Positions 1 through 10,950 of a DNA stretch of 64,000 bases are shown here, piece by piece. The notes beneath the pieces are model-generated. The model had not been told where the DNA came from. It saw only the letters and a program-made list of their open reading frames with translations, and did no database searches. The position numbers and the translations under genes were made by a program. The stretch is from Allacma fusca (taxonomy: Eukaryota; Arthropoda; Collembola; Symphypleona; Sminthuridae): contig OX359245.1 in assembly GCA_947179485.1 (NCBI GenBank), positions 77,301,067 through 77,365,066 on the forward strand, read 5' to 3'. The stretch's first letter is position 1; each line of letters begins with the position of its first letter.

Positions 1-1250
1 TCCTAGATCCACTAGGACTCATCAGGGTAGGCGGCAGGCTGGACAATTCAGAGCTGGCGTACGACCAAAGGCATCCAGTACTCATTTTTTGCAGTCACTA
101 AACCAACCTGATAGTACGAAATGAGCACCTACGACTTTTGCACGCGGGTAATCGAGCAACTCTCTTTATGGTCCAGCGACGGTTTTGGCTGACACGCGGA
201 CGATCGTGTGTGCGAAAAATCCTCAACCAATGCAAAGCATGTGTTCTACACAACGCCAATACTCAACATCAACTTATAGCGGACCTTCCAGCCATGCGGG
301 TAAAATCTTCGGATCCTTTCACCAACGTCGGTGTTGACTATGCCGGTCCAATTATCGTACGTGATGCTATTGGACGGAGCCCTAAAACCCACAAATGGTA
401 CATTGCCCTTTTCATCTTCCCATGCACCAAGGTGGTGCACCTGGAATTAGTCAGTAGTTTAACTACCGAAGCATTGTTGGCAGCATTACGGAGAATGGTA
501 TCCCACAGAGGACTCCCGACGACCATCGTGAGCGACAACGGCAGCAACTTCGTTGGCGCCAAGCGTGAGCTCCAGGAGATCCAGGCACTCCACCTACAGT
601 CTGAAAATTCAGCAACAATCTCCAATTCCCTGTCTAATCTAGGAATTCAGTGGAAAATGAACCCCCCTCGGCCCCTCACATGGGTGGAATCCGGGAGGCG
701 GCGGTGAAGTCAAAGTTTCACCTATCGCGAGTCACCGGAAAGTCGATCATGACATTTGAAGAGCATGCTACTTTGTTGAAGGAAGTGGAGGCTTGCCTCA
801 ACTCCCGTCCTATTTGTGTTGACCCGACTGACCCGGATGAACCTCGAACAATTACGCCCGGCCACTTTCTCATCGGACGACCGTTGAAAGCTGTACCTGA
901 AGCAGATGTGACCACGGAGAAGCTGCATGTCCTGACAAGATGGCAGAGGCAACAACAACAAAAACAACAGCTTTGGAAACATTGGCACATTGAGTACCTC
1001 CAGCACCTTCAAAAGCGAAAAAAGTGGAAGGAACCAATCTCCATGTAGGCGATGTTGTGGCCATCATGGAAGAAAATTCCGCACCGCAGCAGTGGAAGCT
1101 GGCAAAGGTGACAGAAACCCATGGACAACAGACAGAGAAGAAGCTGGTCCGGTTAGTTACTCTGAAGACAGCAGACGGAATCTTGAAGCGCCCTATCCAT
1201 AAGTTGGTCCTACTCGCAACTCAACATTCAAGTGCAGAGAATTATGATCA
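1..1250 (+). mobile_element. BEL/Pao LTR retroelement, integrase end of pol (fossil)
   Basis: Reading the plus strand from the first base gives the familiar end of a BEL/Pao polyprotein. It opens with a GLIRVGGRL-type segment, followed by a zinc-binding integrase N-terminus (CKAC near 230-245) and an integrase core with VDYAGP and SDNGSNF. A segment with CLNSRPI and GHFLIGRPL follows, and the last part is the C-terminal domain typical of this clade (VGDVVAI... LVRLVTLK, about 1040-1215). The window edge cuts the element, so gag, protease and reverse transcriptase are not visible. The reading frame is broken in about two or three places, so this is a fossil copy. I could not find a convincing 3' LTR after 1250. 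Confidence 0.88.
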
Positions 1251-3143
1251 ATTTAATTGAATATGTGTTGTACATTTACAGTCAATTCATTACATCATAT
1301 ACCTTTATATCATTCATTATATTTTTTAATGTATTTTGACCAGTGGGCCGAATGAACCATAGTTAGTGTATTTTGACTTCAAAGAAACGTTCACAAACTT
1401 AATTCGCATAGAGATGTTTATCTGTGCTCGTTTGAAAGCCTCTCCCAAAAATTAATTTATTTGAACTAAAAATCATTAAACTTACTGTATGTGTTCACGG
1501 CTTACGGTGTTCGTCCCAAAAGTAAATAACAAAACCCAAGGCATGGGAAAAGAATACAATTTGGTGGAAATCCTTCGGGTAAAAAATACAATTGATTTAT
1601 AACTTAATAAAATTAAAATAAAATGAAATGCTGTTAATTGCATCAGTGTGTATGAGTGTATAAACGTTTTTAGTATTCCGAATTGGGTGAATAACAATTT
1701 GTGTTTCCTTGTATCGACTAATGGTAATAATTACCTATCATAATTATTATATTTATAATTATTACAATCAAGGTTATTGACTCAACAAATTTTACACATT
1801 TGCCTTTAACCTTTGTGAAACTTGTTTTCCCTCTAAGCAAAATCTCTTCAACTCGCTCTCAAAAATATCAAAACATTTTAAATCATAATCATTGCTTTCC
1901 ATCTCAAATTAGTTAAATACAAACGTGGTTTTTAGGGGATTACAAAACAATTGTCACAAATTTAATGATTTCTAATTGCACACAGAAGGATACTTGCTCA
2001 CATAGTATGCTTCAGTAAAAACAACAAATGAATTTCCGTGTTGAATCAAGTGTGGGCAATCAATCAAAAAATAATCCTGAAAAACTGTTGCAATAGAACA
2101 TCAAGAAACTAATTAATTATAATTTTGTAAAAACCTACGGGGTAATTATAATCATTTACTAGGAAATACGACTAAGGTTTCCTGACAGGCTTCCTTAACA
2201 GAACAAAGTTAACTTCAACTGTAATCGCAAGTTTTTAAACCTTGGGGATTTCCGTGTGAACTTTAGAATAATTAAGGTAATCTTCCAAAAAGTGAAGAAT
2301 CAATTGTTGGTTTTTATTCTTTCCTATCTAAAACTCAATAAAGTTCAAATATATACTGCCTTGTGCATAGCATCTACACCATTAACACTTTTCAGTGCGC
2401 TAAAAGTTGATATACAGACGTTTACTTTATACGTTTACTATATCCTATTCTGTATACGTTTTTTGCTATTTATTTTGCATAAATTGTCTAGACTGATCGA
2501 CGAGTGTTCCATAGATTTGATCAATGTTTTTTGATATACTGTTTGCAAGGAAAATCTATTTAATGTATTTTGAGCTTATTTTAATAAAGCTAAAAAATTG
2601 GTTTTAAATGAAATTTTAAAACAAAACGATTGAAATGGCTTTCTTTCCACCGTTTTTGCCTGATTTTGAATATCGTTCATTTAGTATGTGAGTTTTGAAT
2701 GTTTACTTATCAACTTCAATCTATGATTAACTTGGGAATTATACGCCTATTGTATTATTTTCTTTCATTGGATTGAAAAACAGTTATTGTTGTAATAATT
2801 ATTGTGCGCCAACGCATGGGTAATCATTGTCACTTACTAGGAAACATTTTTAAATGGGTTTGTACTTCCTGGGTCTCCACATTTGGTGAATCACAAATTC
2901 ACCGAGATAAATACGCGGAACTCAATTTCAACTGTTTTTTGGTAGTTATATAAACCTAATAACCAAAAATCTAGGAGGGCTTAACTACTAATAAATAAAA
3001 ACTGCAATTAAGTATTTCCGTTATATATGTATATATAAGTTGTGCAAGGGAAATAAAAGGGCACACTATTTCTAAGCGCTTATTAGACCTCATCTGCATC
3101 TACCAATTGACAGTTCGAATACTTTTAAAACAAATATTAAAGC
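1251..3143. other. AT-rich intergenic stretch, nothing identifiable
   Basis: About 1.9 kb of AT-rich sequence after the retroelement. Open frames here are short and of random composition. No RNA gene or clear repeat was seen. A remnant of the retroelement's tail could extend a few hundred bases into it, but I see no boundary. Confidence 0.5.
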
Positions 3144-3835
3144 TTGAGTATGGTGGTTCCCTCAGATTTGAAATTTTATGTTTATTGGGTTGACATTGCG
3201 GTGAAATTGTATTTAGTCCCTTTTGAACTTACTCTGAAAGATGGAGAAAAAGTTAAAATGCGTGTTGGAGATAAAAAGCGTCAGATTATTTCATTTGTTT
3301 TATTTGTATCCGGTTCTAAGAATAATTCATGTTTTTTATTTTTTGTTTTCAAATATTTTTGCTAACAACAGCACATCGTCAGCACATGATATTTTTTTAC
3401 ATGCCACGTTTGCACTTATAATGACATTTATTGTATTTCTTCAATTTCTGGCATATTTTGTTAACTCTGAATGAGATGATGTTATTATTTCTTTCCGTAA
3501 TTTCGGGTTATGCCGGTATCAGAATGTTTTCTCATAATGTATTTGTTGGAGCCTTCTTAATTTTTATGTCCATATATGCTTCGTTTGGTTACGTGTCTGG
3601 GTTTGGGCAGGCATTTCAATTACTGGAATACACAAAACAGATAAAAGTTGAGCTGTCATCTGGGTTGAAGTTCCCTCGCCGAAGGGAAACATTGTGTTGC
3701 AAGAAAAGGATATTAGCGTTGACTCCTATTGGTATAAAAATGGGCCCGTTTAACACAATTGAAAGAGAATCCACCCCGATCTATTTGGACTTCGCTATTC
3801 GAGGCATAACCTCACTTTTAATTAGTATTTAGTAA
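3144..3835 (+). pseudogene. Gustatory-receptor-like chemoreceptor, decayed
   Basis: The first part (3144-3300) reads SDLKFYVYWVDIAVKLYLVP and resembles the N-terminal start of springtail gustatory receptors. The last part (3431-3832) has hydrophobic helices (LLFLSVISGYAG, VFVGAFLIFMSIYASFGYV). It ends with RILALTPIGIKMGPFNTIER followed by STPIYLDF, which matches the conserved tail of springtail seven-helix chemoreceptors. A full receptor of this class is about 400 residues. Here the two ends together give about 220, in at least three frames, and most of the middle is missing. I therefore call it a pseudogene rather than an intron-containing gene. A paralogous tail lies at 20000-21290. The gene would act in the membrane of chemosensory neurons. 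Family assignment is by recognition of the C-terminal motif. Confidence 0.65.
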
Positions 3836-4249
3836 TGAATGATTTTTCATTGTTCGTTGACATGCTGCCTCCAGACGTTTGTAATTGTTTTGCTGCTTAC
3901 AAACGTTTCAATGCTTAAATGTTGAATATCCAATAACTTTCTTGAAATTATGATTTTTCCAAACGTTTATAATAACTCAGACCCTCTACACAACTATTAG
4001 AATTTTTAGATATTTAAATGATTTAGAAATTTAAATGGTAAACGGTAATCCAGGATATTTACGTGACCATACTTGTCATGACGAATAAAGGGATTGCTAA
4101 ATTTGTGGCAATGTTAAATAAACTGAGCAAAATTCCAGGTGTAAAACTGGTAGGCAGTCCAAATACCCTGTAAGAATTTTTCAAAATATAACAAAATTGT
4201 ATACATTTTTTAAAGACGAGGATTTAAAGGCTTTCACATTCAAATCAAA

Positions 4250-4615
4250 TTTTATTCGTAAGGGGCGAAATCTGGTGATGTAAATTCCTGGCCATTTATC
4301 CCACAGCCCCTGCATTCCAAAAATTCAAAGACACTCGAATCTATCTTGAGGACATCTTTTTAAATTTTAAGAACATCTGATTGCGAAAGAAACCTATTAT
4401 TGACATTCGGGTAGCCCGAATTGGTAACGCATTTGTATGAGTTTGTCAATACGATTTCCCATGCAGAGCCAATATGTACATGCAAACAATGCAGCAAAAT
4501 TTTACGAGCTGAAAGTTTTCTGGTCTTTTCCTTTAAATTGTTGTTCCTTATCACAATTTTCAAGTAAAACAACTATAAACCGGTATGAAATCACATAAGT
4601 CATTGAAAGGCAAAA
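4250..4615 (-). pseudogene. Ionotropic receptor remnant, copy of the gene at 21403-23992
   Basis: On the minus strand this stretch matches three separated parts of the better-preserved ionotropic receptor at 21403-23992. The second membrane helix block aligns (IVLTNSYKCVTNSGYP here, IVLTNSYKGVTKSDY there). Next comes the FLSQSDVLKI/FLRNQMFLKF segment, then the GLWDKWPGIYI/GLWDKWATIYN segment. The DNA alignment is also visible, for example around gagtttgtcaatacgat at 4440. About 200 residues of the ligand-binding region between the first two blocks are absent, and the first helix and the C-terminal helix are not seen. It is a deletion-shrunken pseudogene, convergent with the receptor fragment at 3144-3835, the same arrangement as at 20-24 kb. 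Confidence 0.8.
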
Positions 4616-5265
4616 GCCTATAAGACCATAAATAAATAAATAAATACAAAATACAATACAACTACTAGTTACTTATTTTTGCATATACTTCACAATTCTA
4701 CCTTGTGTTTTATGTGTGAGGCATCTTCCGTGTGAAGCATTTTATCCATTAGAAACCCATCGTCTAACCCGTCCATGCTTCTCCTTTCAATTTCGGTAAA
4801 TTTTATGAAGTCGTCACTCAAACTTCTGAGGACAATTCATCCTAATTTTCATATTCCTTCTCTAGGCTGAAGCATCGGTGAGCCGCTTTTAATTAAGTTT
4901 TATTTGAATGTTAGTCTTCCAAGGCTGGACATGTTGGATAGGGTGTATCCTGCGAATATTGCTATGTTTATACATTCAAAGCTACTAGCAGCCTTTTTGC
5001 CAGGAACACGTACACGGGGACGTTATACTTGCATTCACTTACAAGTCGGATGAGCAAGCTAACAGAAAATCGAGCTATTTAAACAATGTTTAAGCCGATT
5101 TAAATCGACTGATAACTTGATACTTTCTGGAATAATAATTCTTTTAATTCGGGGGTTCTACAGATTGAAAACAATACATAGTTAATATGGATAAAACGAT
5201 TTCATTTCTGACGAAATCATAATTAAAAGTAATTAGTTTCTATGGGAGACAGAAAAGCATCGTCC
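4616..5265. other. Intergenic, nothing identifiable
   Basis: AT-rich sequence with no convincing open frame, repeat or RNA signal. It separates the receptor remnant from the LTR-like fragment. Confidence 0.45.
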
Positions 5266-5269
5266 CAAA

Positions 5270-5540
5270 ATAATGCTGGAACAAACGGGGACACACCAAT
5301 TGTCTCCATACAACATCGGGACCGGACTGCGATAGTGACGTTTGTATCATAAATTACATTAGCATCTAATTTAACGCAACGTTATTATGCGTATAAATAC
5401 ATATTCCATGAGCGCATTGTGTCACAACTTAGTTGTGCAGTTCAATAAAAGCGCAGACGGTATTAGCAGTTAAACACCCTCAGTGTACAGCCGATACATC
5501 GCCTCCTTACAATTTACTGGTGGGCCGGAGTCGAATAATT
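5270..5540 (+). mobile_element. LTR-like fragment with tRNA primer-binding site (fossil)
   Basis: The segment has the layout of an LTR: a TATA box (gcgtataaata near 5390), a polyadenylation signal (aataaa near 5446) and an end in ...ccttaca near 5511. A few bases downstream, at 5520-5537, lies TGGTGGGCCGGAGTCGAA. Its complement has the form of a tRNA 3' end: CCA, a discriminator base, a 7-nt acceptor strand and the T arm. This is what a retroelement primer-binding site looks like. Only some 40 bases of possible internal sequence follow before a hAT insertion. The left boundary is not defined. It is an incomplete fossil, of BEL/Pao or Gypsy type. Confidence 0.45.
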
Positions 5541-5583
5541 TTGCGTGACAACATTTCATAAACCCTGACCAGGGCCTTTCAAT

Positions 5584-6228
5584 TATAGCTCCTTATCGAG
5601 TTCGAGTATACCGGCGAGTATCGAGTACGAGTACGAGTTCGAGTCGAGTACGGTCAAATTTTTGTGAATACTCGATACTTGAAATGGGTTTCGAGTACGG
5701 GTAACGATTTTTCACATACTTACGAGTACGAGTATCAAACGAGTACGAGTCCAATAAAAATACTCATAAGGGTTATCGAGTTCGAGTTCGAGTACCACAT
5801 GCTCAATATACGAGTACGCGTACACGTGCACACAAGTGTTGCAAACTTTTGAATTTCCAGTAAAGAGACGAAGGCGCTAATATGAAATTAAATTAAAATG
5901 ACTTATTGGATCCTAAGAGAATGTCCATGGCTGGAGAAAAATCACTGTTCAATTGTGGTCTTGTTATTATTAAATACTCGAGTATGAAGACTCGAGTCAC
6001 GGCACGAGTACGAGTACGGGATTTCGGTATTTACAGTTCCGTACTCGCGAGTATGAAACAAGTTCGGGTTCTGAACTGGAACTCGGTTGCTTATTTCAAG
6101 TATTTTCCTGAGTACTCGTATATGTGGCGAGTACGAGTACCTTGGATTGGAGTTCATACTCGATGCTTCGATTTCGAGTACGAGTTCGAGTACGGTTCCG
6201 CCAGGTAATCACTCAATAAGGAGCTATA
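5584..6228. mobile_element. Non-autonomous hAT element (GAGTAC subterminal repeats)
   Basis: A 645-bp element. Its ends form an 18-bp terminal inverted repeat with one mismatch: TATAGCTCCTTATCGAGT at the left, and the right end reads TATAGCTCCTTATTGAGT on the other strand. It is flanked by a perfect 8-bp target duplication CTTTCAAT (5576-5583 and 6229-6236), which fits the hAT consensus nTnnnnAn. Both arms (about 5600-5830 and 5975-6200) are packed with the words GAGTACGAGT, CGAGTTCGAG and their complements. The middle is ordinary AT-rich sequence with no coding capacity. Open frames over the arms (repeats of SSS/EYEYE-type peptides) come from the repeat, not from a gene. Confidence 0.9.
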
Positions 6229-6520
6229 CTTTCAATAGTGTACACACGATTCCTTTATTTAGGTTTTAGATTTTCCTAGGCTGACCCGTGGTCATTTGCA
6301 CGTCAAATGTTTGCACTGTAAGCCGTCTTTACACGATTTCGGACATTTTCCCGATTGCCAGATATTGCAGTTACAATAGCCAATTTTCCCTTCGTGCGGT
6401 AAAAATGTAGTATCAAGTCCAAACCAAATTCAATGTGTATATTCCTAAGTCTACACACAAATACGTAGCATTGGCGACAGAATCCTGTTCAGTTTTTTGA
6501 TTGGACAAGGAATTCACGAT

Positions 6521-6976
6521 TAGTGTTTCTGAACGGTACAAAAACATGGACTCGACCCGACTCGTTTTCCCGAACCGAAAAATATCCCATTTCTGTTCCC
6601 GAAACCGGAACCGATATGTTCGAGTCCGGGCCATTTTTGCCTTCCCGGAACCGATCCGGAAAATAAAATCGGTTCCCGAACCGGCAGAAACTGCATAGGA
6701 TTCATTTTCATGGAAGTCAAAATTGTGTCGCGTTTTCAAATGATAGTTGACAAATGCTTGACAAATGCATGTTTCGCGTTTTCATCCAAAACGGCAGCTT
6801 TAACAAACCCTTCCCGAAAACTTTCGGTTTTGATTTGTGTACCCGAAACCGGACCGAATGTAACGGTCCTTTAAACCGTTGACCCGAAACCGGACCGAAA
6901 TTTACCGGTTCTTTAAATCGTTGACCCGAAACCGAACCGGAACCTCGGTAATTCCCGATACCGAACAGAAACACTA
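6521..6976. mobile_element. Non-autonomous hAT element (CCGAACCGG subterminal repeats)
   Basis: A 456-bp element. The left end TAGTGTTTCTGAACGGT pairs with a right end reading TAGTGTTTCTGTTCGGT on the other strand. The 8-bp target duplication TTCACGAT is perfect (6513-6520 and 6977-6984) and fits nTnnnnAn. The arms repeat CCGAAACCGG, CCGAACCG and ACCGGAACC on both sides of a unique core at about 6700-6800. It has no gene of its own. The arms differ in sequence from the neighbouring hAT copies, so it belongs to a separate family. Confidence 0.9.
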
Positions 6977-7020
6977 TTCACGATTCGGAGGTTCCCGATT
7001 TGATTCCCGTGTATTCTAAC

Positions 7021-7415
7021 TAGGGATGCCAATGGTCTGGTCCGGACCATTTATAATGGTCCGTTATTGGTCTGGTCCGGTCTTAACCAACACTTGGACC
7101 AGACCAGATACAATTGGTCAAGCTTCAGGACCACACCAGACCAGACCACAAGGACCACGGTCCAAAAAGTATGCAAAATAAAAAATTATGAGGTAACGAA
7201 ATCCCATTGAACGAATTAAAAATGTCATTTCTGGTGATAAAAGAAGAATTTTACTGGTTAAAATGTAATTGCTTAATTGAACTCTATGGTTTTCTGGACC
7301 ATGGTCTTTGGTCTGGTCTGGTCTGAAAAACTGGACCAGACCATTGGTCTAGTCTGAGCTTTGAACCAGACCAGTTTCATAAAATCTGGATCAGACCAGA
7401 CCATTGGCATCACTA
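7021..7415. mobile_element. Non-autonomous hAT element (GGTCTGGTCC subterminal repeats)
   Basis: A 395-bp element. The left end TAGGGATGCCAATGGTCTGG pairs with a right end reading TAGTGATGCCAATGGTCTGG on the other strand (one mismatch). The 8-bp duplication ATTCTAAC is perfect (7013-7020 and 7416-7423) and fits nTnnnnAn. The arms are built from GGTCTGGTCCGGACC-like words (about 7021-7165 and 7300-7415) around an AT-rich core. It lies only 36 bp beyond the end of the previous element's target duplication. No coding capacity. Confidence 0.92.
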
Positions 7416-7423
7416 ATTCTAAC

Positions 7424-8047
7424 GTATATTGTACTGTATATTGCTGTATACAATTGTAACGTAACGGGAATGCTGGCTGATGTGTTCCACACATAGCTTC
7501 ATCCCTACCAGTTGCTCGACAAGTCTTAGCAGAACTCCCGCACATTTGTGATACTTCGGTTGTAAATATTTCTTTTGGAATTCATGAGTGGTTTGGAGTA
7601 ATCAACTTTTTTTATCAACTGTATTTAATTCTTTGAAAACATAAAGAGGAATTTGTACAAACCTTTTCTAAGTAATGGCTTTTATACCGAATGAGGAAAA
7701 TAATGCTTGCTGCATGCAGGAAAACTGCTCGCTTACAAACAGGACATTCCGTCAGGTCATAGAGAATTTGGATTATTGACACACAAGCAACTATACAAAT
7801 GAAGAGGAAAATTCACCTTGTAAAATCCGATAATGGCCACTCCTGTGATTTTATTGTGGACAATTTTAAATCTAAGCTTCAGATCTACGCTTGCGATTGA
7901 AAAGCTGGAAAATTCAGAACGGCCCGGGGTTTTGAGTAATTAAAAATTAATTCTCTATAAACAAAAATAGTAATTTTTTCCACTCACAAAACGACACAGA
8001 ATCATTGTAATGTTTTCCAAAATTAGATCCTGATTTTATCTGATCAG
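7424..8047. other. Intergenic; one short exon-like open segment at 7799-7900
   Basis: Mostly AT-rich, with no repeat seen. From an ATG at 7799 a 33-codon open frame reads MKRKIHLVKSDNGHSCDFIV and onward. Its CDFIVDNF part resembles CDFTVNAA just upstream of the paralog at 10951-12356. It could therefore be a 5' exon, intact or decayed, of the gene starting at 8048, but I found no good donor site after it. Confidence 0.3.
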
Positions 8048-10006
8048 GAATTTTTCCTACTTGGCTCAACGATTTAGAAGAAAGCTACAAAGCTGTGTTC
8101 CAGAATCAATTCGTGTTAATCAAATACAGGAATTTGTCAACTATCCCCAACCATAACATTCATCCTGGTGGCGAATCCTGGTGTCAGAATGTGTCTTTCT
8201 TGAGTTTAGAACAAAATAGTAGGTTGATCAACGTGCACGGCTACGACTCAGTCCTAAATTCTACAATACAGGGTTTGATGAAATTCCTATTCTAGTTTCT
8301 TTTAAGCTAAAATCTATAGTCATAAGAGTCCGACATTTCAGCTCCTATTTAAAACTACATCCGTTAAAAAGTTAGAATTGGAATAAAAATCGATAAATAA
8401 TAATCCGAGCCTTTGTAACTGGGTGTTGTAGTTCTAGAAGCTAGTCTACATATATATGTATGCATAATTTCTCTCCTGGGGGCGGAGTGATTTGAAATGC
8501 ACTAAATTTCCTATATGTATAGAAGTACACTCTTATTGATAAATGACATTCATTTTGTAGTAACGCTGTTAAATCCAGAACATTGTTTCGTGCTAAATTC
8601 AGTTTATGAAAAGGCAAGCAACTCAAAGTTTATTTAAAGAGTTAAATTCCAAGGATATTTTACTAGCAAAACCAACATTCGACCTCAAAATCAGAAGTTC
8701 ATTTAAGCTAGGTGGTTTGTCTTGATTTTCCTTTTTACTCAGAACCTCGAACTTGATTTATAAATACGTATAAAAAGTTCTCTATCTGCAGCTAATTGTA
8801 AGAGAGTTAATACAGGAAGGAATTTTTCCAGGAATGTTGGACAACCCCAGGGCCAGGCTATTTGAGTTCGAATACCATTGGGGTAATTTTTCCTTATTTA
8901 ATTGCACTATAATCGCAAAAACATACCTTTTTATTAATACAGTTTTTCTCCGAGTAACCCTCGCTAAATTCAGTCTTCTTTTTGAGATTTCCCGCCACAA
9001 GTGAAAATTTACTTGATGCTTGGAGTAATAATATAATATACACATATTTTTAGGAGAAATTGAAAATTACCGTTTCTCAAAACAAACGCACATGGCATTG
9101 TGCACCAATCTAATTAAATTGAACAGAAGAGTGAAATCCGTGTACCCTTTTGGAAAATGTGTTCGGTTATTTCAAAAGAAATATTGCGTCGGCTGGTCAA
9201 TCGCAGTTTACCCGGGAAGCCCAAATTCTCACCACCTGGAGGTCCCTAGAAATGTGAGGTTTCAGTCAATTGGGCCATGTTTGGGAAATGAGTTCTCCGC
9301 CGGTTATTTGAATAAAACTTCCCCCGGATTTGTTATGAAGAACCCAGAGCTGAGGAGTTATATTCCGGATGTAGTCAGAATGCACAATCCTGATATTGAC
9401 TTGGGAAGTCGGAAAGGTTTTGGTAACCTGGAAGTTCAGTATATCCTGGGACCTGGGAGGAGAACGCAAATCCTTAGAGCCCAACCAAATATAAGAAAAT
9501 GTAATTCCCATCCTGTGGTCAATGTGCCGGAAATTGATTTTGATAAATCACTCGACAAGGAAGATGGTGACGTTCTAGGTCTCGCAATTCCAACAAATCA
9601 CGGTGGTCCAGCAAATGAATCATTTAACGTATTCGCGGCAGATCCGTCAGCTTTCCAGGAATGGAATAGCTTTCTCTGTAGCTTTTTCGGGGAATCCAGA
9701 TACCTCACCGCGTTTACATTGCAGTTTGAATACGAGAACGAAAGCAAAACTAGACCACTGTTCTTTTACTATTTGATACAGTATTATCCGTATATTGCAG
9801 ACGCTAACATTTATGGTCGAATAATAAATGGACATCGAGCACAACCGAGTCGCGACGAACCATACAGACAAGATATTCCCAAATACGAATACAGAGGTAA
9901 CAACACATACAAATTCGGCAAATTTCTAAGTATAATTATTACGCATAAACAATGCTCCATTTTATTTTACCCATGGTGCTTCAAAACATTCCACCCCGTT
10001 ACATAA
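8048..10006 (+). CDS. Nuclease-fold-like protein, paralog A (three exons seen)
   Basis: I place exons at 8048-8272, 8832-8882 and 9054-10006. They join in the same phase (after the first base of a Gly codon) as in paralog B downstream, reading ...STIQ-G-MLDNPRARLF...HW-G-EIENY. The last exon (about 317 codons) carries FGKCVRLF, IGPCLGNEF, VMKNPELRSYIPD and ILGPGRRTQI. A C-terminal block GGPANESFNVF...EW...LTAFTLQFEYENE followed by RPLFFYY resembles the EssD-like branch of DNA/RNA non-specific endonucleases (Endonuclea_NS_2). The family's catalytic signature is not recognisable, so enzyme activity is doubtful. An upstream exon probably exists, since the first exon enters mid-codon. The donor after 8272 (GTTTGA) is weak. 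Function unknown; the pair is a local tandem duplication. Confidence 0.6.
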
Positions 10007-10336
10007 AAGACGGAACGGTAAAAAATATTCGATTCTCCCATTTGACAGCAAATCTTTCGGGTCCTATAAAAGTAGCTTCAAAAGTATGGGGACAGATTTC
10101 ATTGAAAGTAAAGCAAAAAGCGAATTCTTTTGAAAAATTAACATTTCAAATGAGACCAACAATAGATCCCTACGTAGAAATTTTAAGTGCAGGCCCCACA
10201 GATATACCAACATTAAACCAGATGATAAATCAGCTTCATAAATGGAAACACCTTGGAAAAATAAAATTTGTAATAAATAAATTGAATGTCCGTGCCTTCG
10301 GGGTCGGATATTTGTGGGAAGACGGAAAGATTCTTC
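10007..10336 (+). other. Open segment of unknown origin between the two paralogs
   Basis: A plus-strand frame different from that of paralog A is open from about 9952 through 10336. It reads a balanced peptide (for example VWGQISLKVKQKANSFEKLT, then IDPYVEILSAGPTDIPTLNQ) unlike the surrounding AT-rich noise. It could be a further exon of paralog A reached by an intron, or a 5' exon of paralog B. I see no splice sites that settle this. The 20-bp tandem array begins at its 3' end. Confidence 0.35.
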
Positions 10337-10340
10337 TCAG

Positions 10341-10460
10341 GGAAAAAATATTTCTGGCAGGGAAAAAATATTTCTGGCAGGGAAAAAATATTTCTGGCAG
10401 GGAAAAAATATTTCTGGCAGGGAAAAAATATTTCTGGCAGGGAAAAAATATTTCCGGCAG
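10341..10460 (+). repeat. 20-bp minisatellite, six copies
   Basis: Six head-to-tail copies of GGAAAAAATATTTCTGGCAG, exactly in register. Five are identical and the last has one change (ttccggcag). Because 20 is not a multiple of 3, all frames across it encode related KKYFWQG/KNISGRE peptides. These are repeat by-products. Confidence 0.97.
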
Positions 10461-10795
10461 GGAAATTCTCAAAGGGGAGGAATTCTATTTTGCGAACAGG
10501 GATTTTAAAATTTGTTGACGTGTTTCAGGGAAATTTGTTAGGCAAACAGGGATTTTTAGATTGGTTGACCTTATTTGACAGGGATTTGACGACTTGCATG
10601 GAAATTATTTTTTCCAACTATTTTTTTCCCCAATTATTTGAAAATCGTTGACCTTTTTTCAGCAGGGATTTTTGAAATTGTTGAGGACCTCCCAGCAGGG
10701 TCATTTGATTCAGCAGGGAAAATCAGAAATAATCTTCTAGGGAGATTTATAAAAATCCGACCCCTGCCATGCGCCAGGAAAAACGTTTTGAGACA
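10461..10795 (+). repeat. Degenerate CAGGGA-containing repeat zone
   Basis: The word CAGGGA(A/T)TTT recurs at irregular spacing (for example near 10497, 10526, 10547, 10577, 10661, 10694, 10713), continuing from the regular array to its left. It looks like an eroded part of the same array, or the arms of an element whose ends I could not define (no inverted ends with a duplication found). Confidence 0.5.
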
Positions 10796-10950
10796 CAATG
10801 TAGGAGTTAGTTTAAAAACTAGGCTTCTTATAATAATAATGTTTTCTTGTAGTTAATAATCTTGAATGAAGTTTTTTTTTGCTGAATTCATTTGTGAAAG
10901 GCTATCCCCGCGATTCCTAATATATGACATTAATTGCTGTGATTTTACAG

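Noticed and set aside
1251-1500. 3' LTR of the BEL/Pao fragment
   Set aside because: No polypurine tract, LTR-like start or second copy could be recognised; no similarity to the LTR-like piece at 5270-5540.
5942-6208. Frames with VRVRVRD or EYEYE peptides as a gene
   Set aside because: They read the GAGTAC arms of the hAT element at 5584-6228.
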